From CALSMU01 sp963926405 (GTDB taxonomy: Bacteria > Bacteroidota > Bacteroidia > Flavobacteriales_D > Parvicellaceae): a stretch of 23,539 nucleotides of DNA. The notes below the pieces were generated by a model that saw only the letters and a program-made list of their open reading frames with translations, was not told the origin of the DNA and did not search any database. Both the position numbers and the translations under genes were made by a program. Positions within the stretch are counted from its first letter, which is position 1, and every line of letters starts with the position of its first letter. Positions 1-7,115 of the stretch are shown piece after piece. The stretch lies in contig CAWUXI010000077.1 of assembly GCA_963926405.1 (NCBI GenBank), positions 1-23,539 of the forward strand, written 5' to 3'.

Positions 1-207
1 AAACTGAAGAACTGAGTCATTTATTGACATACTCAATACTTGTGTTTTAGAGTCTAATAAAACATTTCGACTCTTGTTAAGATTAAAGATAGAGTCATTT
101 AATGTATTAATTTCAAAATAGGTATTACTGCCATAAAAGTCTCTACTATCCTGTGCTAAAAGTGGTTGTGCTGCAAAAAACAAATATGCTATAAATAACA
201 ATCTCAT
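1..207 (-). CDS. Secreted protein of unknown function, 5' end only (3' end lies outside the window)
   Basis: Reading the minus strand from the ATG at 207 gives 69 codons open to the left edge. The protein begins MRLLFIAYLFFAAQPLLAQD, a clear type I signal peptide with probable cleavage between A18 and Q19, the A|Q junction common in flavobacterial exported proteins. The mature part seen so far is rich in Asn, Asp and Ser and has no motif I recognise. It lies 24 nt downstream of the stop of the acetyltransferase gene and in the same direction, so the two may be cotranscribed. Only the N-terminus is visible, so family and function cannot be assigned; the reading frame and signal peptide themselves are convincing. 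Confidence 0.7.
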   Translation of the reverse strand, partial: MRLLFIAYLFFAAQPLLAQDSRDFYGSNTYFEINTLNDSIFNLNKSRNVLLDSKTQVLSMSINDSVLQF

Positions 208-231
208 ATATTTCCCAAACTCTGATTTATT

Positions 232-741
232 CTAAAGTACTTTTTCAAATGCTAATCTTTCATCTCCACTCTCTAAGAGAATTATACCACAATAGACATA
301 TCCAAGATCTTTTAATAAATACTGCATGCCTTTGTTTCCTTCATGTGTGTCAATCCGAAGACTACCTATGTTTCGTTCTTTCAATCTTTTGTGACATTCT
401 TTAAATACAAAACGGGCAAGTCCTAATTTACGATACTTCTCTCCTACTGCAAGTCTGTGAATAACTCCGTACTCTGCTTTTTCGCTGGTTATCCATTCTC
501 CTTGAATTGACTTATATGCGCGTTCCTTTTTTGTAGTAAAAACAGTGGTTCCAATAATTGTTTCAGTATCATCTATAACTATATAGCTATCGTTATTACT
601 AATGTCCAATTTTATTTTTTCATCATCTGGATAACTGTCTTGCCATTGGTCTATATGTAAGCTTGCCAAATACAATTGAGCATCATGAATAAAACCCATT
701 ATTATTGGAACGTCAGATAAAGTGGAACGAACTAATTTCAT
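232..741 (-). CDS. GNAT family N-acetyltransferase
   Basis: This 169-residue protein has the size and layout of a single-domain GCN5-related N-acetyltransferase, a cytoplasmic enzyme that moves an acetyl group from acetyl-CoA to an amine. Motif A is seen at about residues 94-115: strand VIHRLAV, then the pyrophosphate-binding segment KYRKLGLA (R/Q-x-x-G-x-A) and the following helix. Motif B follows around 130-150 (DTHEGNKGMQYLL...LGYVYCG), where the N-x-G-M-x-x-L...GY pattern is typical of small-molecule or amino-acid acetyltransferases. The substrate cannot be read from the sequence. The ATG start at 741 leaves a complete N-terminal beta strand. A gene for a secreted protein follows 24 nt downstream. 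Confidence 0.9.
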   Translation of the reverse strand: MKLVRSTLSDVPIIMGFIHDAQLYLASLHIDQWQDSYPDDEKIKLDISNNDSYIVIDDTETIIGTTVFTTKKERAYKSIQGEWITSEKAEYGVIHRLAVGEKYRKLGLARFVFKECHKRLKERNIGSLRIDTHEGNKGMQYLLKDLGYVYCGIILLESGDERLAFEKVL

Positions 742-923
742 TGAGAGTAAAGTTATTTTATTATAATTTTCTTAGCAGCCGAAATATTCAGATCATAAAA
801 TAAAATTAATACACCGTAAATGTATTTCATCATTAACATGCTTTTAAGTAAATGTAAAAATAGTAATAGTTGAAAGAAAATACAGATATTTTACTACTTT
901 TACTTTGTATTATTATACTAACT

Positions 924-1298
924 ATGGAAAATTTGAATGTTTTCGGACAGCCTTTAATTGCATGTAGCACAAACCCTATGACAGGCTTTTTTAGGGACGG
1001 GTGCTGTAATACCAATGAAGAAGATTTTGGTGTCCATACGGTTTGTATTGTTGCTACAACTGAGTTTTTAGAGTTTTCTAAACAAGTTGGGAACGACTTA
1101 TCTACCCCTTTACCGCAATGGGGATTTCAGGGTTTAAAGGAAGGAGACAAATGGTGTTTGTGTGCTGATAGATTTAAAGAAGCATACCATAATGGCAAAG
1201 CTCCAAAAGTTTTATTGGAGGCCACAAACGAAAAAACATTGGAAATTGTTCCTATGGATGTTTTATTGGAAAATATTTATTACGCTGATAAGGTTTGA
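924..1298 (+). CDS. DUF2237 family protein
   Basis: The 124-residue product matches the DUF2237 family along its whole length: PLIACSTNPMTGFFRDGCC at 10-28, a GVHTVC segment at 36-41, an EFL.FS...GNDL.TP.P segment at 48-64, the GLKEGDKWCLCA block at 70-81, and a final ALLEAT-like VLLEAT. Six cysteines (14, 27, 28, 41, 78, 80) sit in conserved positions, so metal binding or redox chemistry is plausible, but no function is established. A longer frame can be opened at a TTG at 870, but its first 18 residues are a hydrophobic stretch foreign to this cytoplasmic family; the ATG at 924 gives the family's usual start just before the conserved block. The gene is divergent from the acetyltransferase. 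Confidence 0.88.
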   Translation: MENLNVFGQPLIACSTNPMTGFFRDGCCNTNEEDFGVHTVCIVATTEFLEFSKQVGNDLSTPLPQWGFQGLKEGDKWCLCADRFKEAYHNGKAPKVLLEATNEKTLEIVPMDVLLENIYYADKV

Positions 1299-1439
1299 TA
1301 CTGCTCTATCCTTTTTTCTGTTTTCAGTAATAATCTAATTTAGCTTTATGCATCCTAAATAAAACTAAATAATTTGATATATCACTCTTATTTAACTACT
1401 TTATGGTTAAGTTTGATCTCCTGATATAAAATATTGAAT

Positions 1440-1694
1440 ATGGAAACAATTGATAATCGTGCTAGTTTAATTGAATTGGACGAAATATATAAGTACAAAA
1501 ATCTAATTGAACTATCTGACAAGGAAGTGATTAGAAAAATCATCTTCAAAGGAGACTTTAAATCTAAGTCTCTGTATGCCGATTTTATAAAGCTGGTTGC
1601 TGACGAAGTTGACCACCAATTAAACAAAACAGAATTTTCTGAAGGGAAGGAAAAGTTAATTGGTAAAATGAAAGCTTATCTTGAGCGCATCTAG
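1440..1694 (+). CDS. Small uncharacterised protein, 84 aa
   Basis: The frame from the ATG at 1440 encodes 84 residues, charged and predicted mostly helical, with no signal peptide, cysteine or recognisable motif. A TTG two codons earlier (1434) is possible but less likely. An overlapping minus-strand frame exists at 1388-1627, but the plus frame has a more natural soluble-protein composition and ends 1 nt short of the convergent FKBP gene, which is the pattern of real genes here. It may be cotranscribed with the DUF2237 gene about 140 nt upstream. I do not recognise the family. Confidence 0.55.
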   Translation: METIDNRASLIELDEIYKYKNLIELSDKEVIRKIIFKGDFKSKSLYADFIKLVADEVDHQLNKTEFSEGKEKLIGKMKAYLERI

Positions 1695-1695
1695 T

Positions 1696-2145
1696 TTACA
1701 GAACGTCTATTAATCCAACATCAAAAATAAGTACAGAGTTTGCTGGTATTCCACTTGTAGCCTGACTACCATAGCCTAATGCTGAAGGAATTAGTAATAT
1801 TCCTGTCCCGCCTTCTTTAAAATAGGGAATTCCTTCCTGCCAGCCTTGGATTACACTGGTCAATGAAAAAGAAATACCGGCATTAGCCGATTCATCGAAT
1901 ACCGAACCATTTGTCAAATAACCTTTATAAGCAACAGTAACCGTTGATTGACTGTTTGGTTGCGCACCAGAACCGGGCGCATCAATAACATAATAGAGTC
2001 CAGTTCCTGTAGCGATAGCAATTAAGTTATTGTCTGTTATATATTGCGTAATTATATCCTCATCTATTTGGGTATAATCCACTGATTCCTTTTTACACGA
2101 ATTAAAGGTTACTATTAAAAGAATTAGTATAAATAGCTTATTCAT
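1696..2145 (-). CDS. FKBP-type peptidyl-prolyl cis-trans isomerase, lipoprotein
   Basis: The 149-residue product starts with a lipoprotein signal (MNKLFILILLIVTFNSC, lipid-modified Cys17) and then a single FKBP domain, so it should fold periplasmic or surface proteins at proline bonds. Family hallmarks are visible: VTVAYKGYLTNG with Tyr73, SVFDES with Phe83-Asp84, VIQGWQEGIPYFKEGG with the Val-Ile pair and Trp102 at the pocket floor, the LLIPSALGYG loop with Tyr125, and the last strand LIFDVGLIDV with Phe141. The pocket residues needed for prolyl isomerase activity are therefore present. It is the last gene of a minus-strand run, 4 nt after the nuclease-like gene, and its stop lies 1 nt from the stop of the convergent small gene at 1440-1694. 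Confidence 0.93.
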   Translation of the reverse strand: MNKLFILILLIVTFNSCKKESVDYTQIDEDIITQYITDNNLIAIATGTGLYYVIDAPGSGAQPNSQSTVTVAYKGYLTNGSVFDESANAGISFSLTSVIQGWQEGIPYFKEGGTGILLIPSALGYGSQATSGIPANSVLIFDVGLIDVL

Positions 2146-2149
2146 AAAG

Positions 2150-2890
2150 TTATTTAAGATAATGCTTTAATATTTCTTTCAGAAGTTTTACATCGTTTTC
2201 CTTATTTCGAGAAAGGTTTTGTTCTGTATCACAAGCAAAAAGAGTATAGTCAACTTCAATTAGATTGATATCATTTGCTTTTAAAATACCTTGTTTTCTT
2301 TGACGGTATATATCTCTTTGCTTCGATCGTTTTACTCCACTTATTGTCATCTTATCTCGATTAACAGATTCTGAATTACCTTTATCTAAAAATTCAATAA
2401 CTAAGTTCTGGTCTGCATAATAAGCATCTAATGGAAGTTCAGTTCTTGTCTTGCCATTTTTGTGGTAATCTCCTAAAAGGAAATCAAATGTGTGTTGATG
2501 AGAAGCCCTTGTGTCTAACAATTCGTTTATCAATCCAATCAGATAATACTCATCACTGCTCTCTCTTCTGCTAATTGCTTTTTGCTTGTTTGTAACTTCT
2601 TGTATTGGTTCTTTTGGAGAGTATTTTCCTCCTTCTCTTACAAAGTACCAATAGACTGTGTCCTCATTCCTTTCAACATGCAAAAGAGGTATAGAATCAA
2701 GTGCTTTATCTTGATCTAATGAACGTAATACTTTTCTAAGGGGTAATCCCTTTTTAACGTCTTTTATGAAAACACCTGCTTTAATTAAACCGGGCATTAT
2801 TGCTTTGGCAGGAATCCATTCCGTTTCTGAGTTTGCTTTGAAATACAAGGCTACTACTGCATTAATCTGTGACACTATTTCTTTACCCAT
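2150..2890 (-). CDS. Uncharacterised protein with a possible PD-(D/E)XK (VSR/DUF559-like) nuclease domain
   Basis: From the ATG at 2890 the product has 246 residues, no signal and no membrane segment. Numbered from the TTG at 2914, eight codons upstream, the C-terminal half holds a helix with Glu131, then LPLDAYYADQNLVIEFLDKG at 160-179 (Asp163, Glu174, Lys178), the layout of a restriction-endonuclease-fold core (D...hhhExxxK). After it come a TISGVKR block, an R-x-K-Q-rich helix and a closing strand NLIEVDYTLF, resembling VSR/DUF559-type endonucleases. The N-terminal 80 residues contain WIPAKAIMPGLIKAGVF and are probably a small helical domain. ATG 2890 is preferred because the TTG adds only eight poorly structured residues. 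It is 4 nt upstream of the FKBP gene. Nuclease activity is inferred from pattern only; the catalytic set is not certain. Confidence 0.6.
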   Translation of the reverse strand: MGKEIVSQINAVVALYFKANSETEWIPAKAIMPGLIKAGVFIKDVKKGLPLRKVLRSLDQDKALDSIPLLHVERNEDTVYWYFVREGGKYSPKEPIQEVTNKQKAISRRESSDEYYLIGLINELLDTRASHQHTFDFLLGDYHKNGKTRTELPLDAYYADQNLVIEFLDKGNSESVNRDKMTISGVKRSKQRDIYRQRKQGILKANDINLIEVDYTLFACDTEQNLSRNKENDVKLLKEILKHYLK

Positions 2891-2931
2891 TGTGTAATTT
2901 TTAATAAAGGACAAAACTAATAAATATTAAG

Positions 2932-3813
2932 TTACCAGAATTTTTTAAAGAACTCCCACATTAAAACATTTGCGTTTATTACTGTTGATGGATCGTCTGA
3001 TTTCCCTCTAGGCTTTACTCCCATTGGCCACTGATGACCACCATCATGAGTCATATATAGTTCCATTTCAACCCCGTTGGAACAGTTTGACCAAGTCCAC
3101 CGGTCATAATCAGTACCATCGTAAACTAATGTCTTCGTGGTCGTACAGTTATTTAGAGAATTCCAAACAGTAAACACAGAGTCCAATGGTGCTTTATGGC
3201 TCTTGGATGGTCCATCTCCGACTCCTCCTTGATACGGCACATTACTATCATTGTAAGAATGAAAATGTATTATTGGAGTACTTTCTGTTGGATTACAATA
3301 TTTAGCAGTCATTGTAGCAGATACTGGTGCTATTCCAGATATTTTATTTGGAATCTCGCATGCTAAACGATAACACATAAAGCCTCCATTGGACATTCCA
3401 GTAACATACACACGATTAGGGTCAATATCGTAATTTGCCAATAGTTCATCAATTAAGTAAGAGATGAACCCTACATCGTCTCGGTCCTTTTTAACTGCTT
3501 TACCGCAACACTCTCCAGCATTCCATGTTTTATTTAACCCTTGCGGATAGCAAACAATAAACCCTTCAATGTCAGATGTTTGACTTAATCCTGATTGCTC
3601 TTCTACATTTCTAGGCGACCCTAATCCGCCATGTAAAGCGATAATCAAACTTTTGGTGCCCTTTGCATTAAAGTTTTCAGGAATATGTAATAAATAGTAA
3701 CGCTTTTCACCATCAAACTTTATTTTAAAAAGTTCTGAATCAAATTTACTTTTTCTACAGCTTAACGAGTTTAATGAGATTATTACTATTAAAATAAGAG
3801 ATAAATATTTCAT
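2932..3813 (-). CDS. CE1/PHB-depolymerase-like alpha/beta-hydrolase esterase, lipoprotein
   Basis: The 293-residue product has a lipoprotein signal ending at Cys19 (SLNSLSC) and an alpha/beta-hydrolase domain of the LpqC/PHB depolymerase/feruloyl esterase (CE1) type. Visible landmarks are the oxyanion HGG at 61-63, the family's W-N-A-G-ECCGKA cysteine loop at 97-106, DDVGF at 112-116, the nucleophile elbow GMSNGG with Ser141, the Asp189 loop in HFHSYNDSNVPY, and His260 in DGGHQWP. The triad Ser141-Asp189-His260 is intact. Substrates in this family are polyesters or ester side chains of plant and algal polysaccharides; which one applies cannot be read here, and no polysaccharide-utilisation genes are nearby. 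It begins 12 nt after the selO stop. Confidence 0.9.
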   Translation of the reverse strand: MKYLSLILIVIISLNSLSCRKSKFDSELFKIKFDGEKRYYLLHIPENFNAKGTKSLIIALHGGLGSPRNVEEQSGLSQTSDIEGFIVCYPQGLNKTWNAGECCGKAVKKDRDDVGFISYLIDELLANYDIDPNRVYVTGMSNGGFMCYRLACEIPNKISGIAPVSATMTAKYCNPTESTPIIHFHSYNDSNVPYQGGVGDGPSKSHKAPLDSVFTVWNSLNNCTTTKTLVYDGTDYDRWTWSNCSNGVEMELYMTHDGGHQWPMGVKPRGKSDDPSTVINANVLMWEFFKKFW

Positions 3814-3825
3814 TGATTGATTAAA

Positions 3826-5406
3826 TTAAGAACTACAAGACAGCATAGAGCAACCAACTTTTGTTCTTGCCCATTCTGGTCTTTTAGCAAACCATTTTTC
3901 CTGATCTATTTGCTCATCATAAGGTTTTTTCAAAAGACAATATAGTTCATCAATTACAGTGTAATCACCTTTATCAGCAGCATCGATAGCAATTTGCGAC
4001 ATGTAGTTTCGTAAAACGTATTTAGGGTTTACCAAATTCATCTTCTGTTTTCGTTCAATATCCGAAAGCTCTTCCTTCTGCAGTCTGGAAACATATTGCT
4101 TAATCCAATCTTTCCAAAACAAAAGTATTTCTCCTTTGACTTCTTCTATTTTGTAAAAGGCATTTTTAACCGAATCTAAAAAGGTTAAATCATCTTTTTC
4201 TGGAATAACTAATTCTTTGGATAAGTTAGCTAAACCTCTAAAAAAAATTGTCATATCAGTTTCCGTTAGGGATAAATTTAGTTCGAGTTGTTCAACTATT
4301 TTTAAATCTTTTTCAGCCTCCAATTCTAATCCTAACTTAGACCTCATCATCTTAAAATGCTGGATAGAATACATTTTTTTGTAATTAGTAATTATTTCTT
4401 CTAAAGGTTCAGCATCTTCAACTAAAGGATATAAAGCGTTCGCTAGTTTTAATAGGTTCCAAAGTGCAATATCCCCTTGCTGTCCATATTGGTAGCGCTT
4501 GTGTTGAATGTCAGTAGTATTTGGTGTCCATTGTTTGTCATACCCTTCTAACCAGCCATAAGGACCGTAATCAATCGTCAAGCCAAGTATAGACATGTTG
4601 TCTGTATTCATTACTCCGTGTACAAACCCTACACGTTGCCAGTGAATTACCATTTCTAAAGTGCTCTCACTTACCGCCTTAAAAAATTCTACGTAACCCG
4701 TTTTTGTTGCTGGTTCCAGTTCTGGATGGAAATGTTTTATTGTATAGTCAGCTAACTTCTTTAAAGTTACGTTATCCCTTTTGGATGCAAATATTTCAAA
4801 ACTTCCAAAACGAATAAAAGATGGTGCTACTCTGCAAACTACTGCTCCTTTTTCATAAGCCGGGTTCCCATTATACAGAACATCTCGAAGAACTTTCGTT
4901 CCGGTGAGAGATAATGATAACGAACGTGTTGTAGGCACCCCTAGGTGAAACATAGCTTCACTGCATAAATGTTCACGAATCGAAGAGCGCAATACAGCTA
5001 ATCCATCAGCAGATCTAGAATATGGGGTTGCTCCTGCCCCTTTCAATTGGATTGTCCAACGTTTCGCATTGTGCTCAACTTCTGTCAAGTTAATAGCTCT
5101 GCCATCGCCCAATTGTCCAGCCCAATGCCCAAATTGATGGCCACCATAACACATCGCGTAAGGTTTTGAGTTTTCTATAATTTCATTTCCAGTAAATATT
5201 TTTAAAAACCCCTCAGATTGACAATCAGATTCAGACAATCCCAGAAATTCTGCAACTTCTTTTGAATAATGAACAAGCTTTGGAGATTCTGTTTTTGTTG
5301 GCTTTACAAAAGAATAACAAGCCCCATCCACCTGTCTTCGTGTATTCTCGGCTTCTTGATCTCCTGGAAGCTCAGTTATGAATGTATTTTTTAGATTAAA
5401 ATCCAT
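3826..5406 (-). CDS. selO: SelO/YdiU family protein adenylyltransferase (AMPylase), Cys form
   Basis: The 526-residue product is a full-length SelO pseudokinase-fold enzyme, which in studied members transfers AMP from ATP to Ser, Thr or Tyr of proteins during oxidative stress. Conserved features in order are YGGHQFGHWAGQLGDGRA at 87-104, QLKGAGATPYSR with Lys122, SSIREHLCSE with Glu145, VVCRVAPSFIRFG, and HGVMNTDNMSILGLTIDYGP with Asp269, Asn270 and Asp279. The Lys-Glu spacing (23) and Asp-Asp spacing (10) equal those of the structurally characterised SelO. The tail is SCSS, with Cys524 at the position that is selenocysteine in vertebrate SELENOO; there is no UGA codon, so this is the cysteine version. 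The gene lies between bshC (64 nt upstream) and the esterase. Confidence 0.96.
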   Translation of the reverse strand: MDFNLKNTFITELPGDQEAENTRRQVDGACYSFVKPTKTESPKLVHYSKEVAEFLGLSESDCQSEGFLKIFTGNEIIENSKPYAMCYGGHQFGHWAGQLGDGRAINLTEVEHNAKRWTIQLKGAGATPYSRSADGLAVLRSSIREHLCSEAMFHLGVPTTRSLSLSLTGTKVLRDVLYNGNPAYEKGAVVCRVAPSFIRFGSFEIFASKRDNVTLKKLADYTIKHFHPELEPATKTGYVEFFKAVSESTLEMVIHWQRVGFVHGVMNTDNMSILGLTIDYGPYGWLEGYDKQWTPNTTDIQHKRYQYGQQGDIALWNLLKLANALYPLVEDAEPLEEIITNYKKMYSIQHFKMMRSKLGLELEAEKDLKIVEQLELNLSLTETDMTIFFRGLANLSKELVIPEKDDLTFLDSVKNAFYKIEEVKGEILLFWKDWIKQYVSRLQKEELSDIERKQKMNLVNPKYVLRNYMSQIAIDAADKGDYTVIDELYCLLKKPYDEQIDQEKWFAKRPEWARTKVGCSMLSCSS

Positions 5407-5470
5407 GCGTAAAATTACTACTATAAGAGGTTATTTCTCAATATTTGGCTGATTTTTGTGCTTATCCAAA

Positions 5471-7048
5471 TTATACCAAAACTTTCAATTGAGAATCGAA
5501 TACATTACTATATTTCATTAACCAATTAAGGTATTCACTACCATATTTCAAGTAATTAGGAATAAAGCTATCTTGTCTTTCTATCAGCATATCATTAGGT
5601 AAAACAGCATCCCTAAATTTTAATATCTTATTAACAGACACTTCTTGTTTACTCTTTTGAGCTTTAATAATTCTAGATTCCAATTTTTCGAAAAGTTTGT
5701 TCATTTTTGTCATCTCGGCATGAATCATACCCGACAAAGAATTATCTACTCCTTCCACTTTTTTCAGTAAAGCCTCCTTTAGCTCCTGCAGAATAATTTC
5801 TTCTTTTTCAAAATGTATATCTCCCTTTGCGCCTAACATTACAAAATCTTTCATCAATACATTTTCATCCTTGAATACATCCTCTAATTGAAAACCCAAG
5901 TCTACAAAACTAGAAACTTGTTTAGTATTTAATACAAGGAAGGAATCACGAACAATCAATAATGGATATTCTATATTTAATCTATCAAAATTTAATTTTA
6001 ATTGCAGCCAATAAGCAATTTCTCCAGGGCCGCCAATGTATGCGAGATTAGGAAGAATTGCCTCTTCATAAACAGGCCTCATTACCGCATTTGGACTAAA
6101 TCTATCCGGATTAGACTCCAATAGCTGAAGAAGCTCACTTTCCGAAAAAGATAATTCAGTATTTAAAACTGAATATTTATTATTCTCAAATACAATTCTT
6201 TCTCGAATATTATTTTCTATGTAGAAAAGATTAATTTCTCGCGGTGTAGCTTGAACACTATATCCCAATTCTTTTAATTGCCCTGAAGTTTTCAGGATAG
6301 ATTCAATACTTTTTCTATTTATTAACTCATCTTTTATAACCGGTAAAAAACTTCTTTTCAATTCAATATCATCGCCATCGAGAATGACTAGTCCAAAATC
6401 CTTAAACAGTTCGTTTACCCACATGCTTGTGGCTTTTGATAATGAACCACTTTTGTAAGCTCGTGTAAATAAATCCCTTATTTCAGATTCATTTTTTGAA
6501 TCGCCAAGAATTTTATTTAATTCTTCTATAGAATTTGCAAATATATTCGCATTTAATCTGCCTACTGGACCAGTGTAATGTGCATCTATTTTTAAATTCT
6601 TTTTAAAAAATTTCACATCATTTATTTCCTCAAAATCATGATCCTCACTAGCAAGCCAAAAAACTGGCACAAAATTATTCTCGGGAAATGCTTCCTTCAA
6701 TTGCATCGACAACTTGATTGTCGAAATAATTTTATGTATGAAATATTGTGGACCTCCTAACAAACAAAGCTGATGTCCAGTAGTAACAGTGTAACTATTC
6801 TCATTTAAAAGAAGGGAGACATTGCTGGGGACAGCTATATCTGTCAACTTATATTGAACAATTAATTGCTTCACCAATAATGCTCTTTTCTCCTTCGAGA
6901 AATTCTTTTCTATTAATTTCTTTTTAAAATTTTCTAAAGTCACTTTTTCTGCAATAAATTCTGAAAGCACATCTGGGTTGCTTACATAATCCAATATAAG
7001 CTTGGAAAATTTACCGGTTTTATCCAATGGTATTGTCGTCAATTGCAT
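5471..7048 (-). CDS. bshC: Bacillithiol biosynthesis cysteine-adding enzyme BshC
   Basis: The 525-residue product matches BshC, which joins cysteine to glucosaminyl-malate in the last step of bacillithiol synthesis, the main low-molecular-weight thiol of Firmicutes and many Bacteroidota. Family signatures seen are TTGHQLCLLGGPQYFIHK at 89-106, PVFWLASEDHDFEEI at 128-142, RPVYEEAILPNLAYIGGPGE at 324-343 and a Lys/Glu-rich coiled-coil section around 415-475 before the C-terminal lobe. No gap or frameshift is visible and the length is normal. bshA and bshB are not in this window. The gene is divergent from the Nramp-like gene with a 67-nt shared upstream region; on its own strand that region holds only a near match to the flavobacterial -7 element (TAAATTTA, 7053-7060). 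Confidence 0.95.
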   Translation of the reverse strand: MQLTTIPLDKTGKFSKLILDYVSNPDVLSEFIAEKVTLENFKKKLIEKNFSKEKRALLVKQLIVQYKLTDIAVPSNVSLLLNENSYTVTTGHQLCLLGGPQYFIHKIISTIKLSMQLKEAFPENNFVPVFWLASEDHDFEEINDVKFFKKNLKIDAHYTGPVGRLNANIFANSIEELNKILGDSKNESEIRDLFTRAYKSGSLSKATSMWVNELFKDFGLVILDGDDIELKRSFLPVIKDELINRKSIESILKTSGQLKELGYSVQATPREINLFYIENNIRERIVFENNKYSVLNTELSFSESELLQLLESNPDRFSPNAVMRPVYEEAILPNLAYIGGPGEIAYWLQLKLNFDRLNIEYPLLIVRDSFLVLNTKQVSSFVDLGFQLEDVFKDENVLMKDFVMLGAKGDIHFEKEEIILQELKEALLKKVEGVDNSLSGMIHAEMTKMNKLFEKLESRIIKAQKSKQEVSVNKILKFRDAVLPNDMLIERQDSFIPNYLKYGSEYLNWLMKYSNVFDSQLKVLV

Positions 7049-7079
7049 GGTGTAAATTTAACTCATTCAATTCATCTTT

Positions 7080-7109
7080 TTTGTCGTATTGCCGAATATC
7101 TTATTTTTG
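7080..7109 (+). promoter_or_regulatory. Bacteroidota-type promoter for the Nramp-like gene
   Basis: TTTG at 7080-7083, an 18-nt spacer, and TATTTTTG at 7102-7109 match the Bacteroidota housekeeping consensus (TTTG at -33, TAnnTTTG at -7) with ideal spacing. Transcription would begin roughly 5-7 nt downstream, almost exactly at the ATG at 7116, so the message should have little or no leader. This also shows that the TTG at 7089, which opens the same frame, lies inside the promoter and is not the start. Confidence 0.6.
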
Positions 7110-7115
7110 TTTGCA

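Noticed and set aside
870..923. Longer DUF2237 protein from TTG 870, with a hydrophobic N-terminus like a signal peptide
   Set aside because: The family's conserved block begins directly after the ATG at 924, and the extra 18 residues come from AT-rich upstream DNA rather than a real export signal.
1388..1627. Minus-strand frame of 79 codons opposite the small gene at 1440-1694
   Set aside because: Composition is that of a shadow frame (Ser/Leu/Tyr-rich), it has no motif, and the plus-strand frame fits the gene layout better.
3838..3849. Selenocysteine at the SelO C-terminus
   Set aside because: The codon at the Sec position is a Cys codon, not UGA, and no SECIS-like element is needed or seen.
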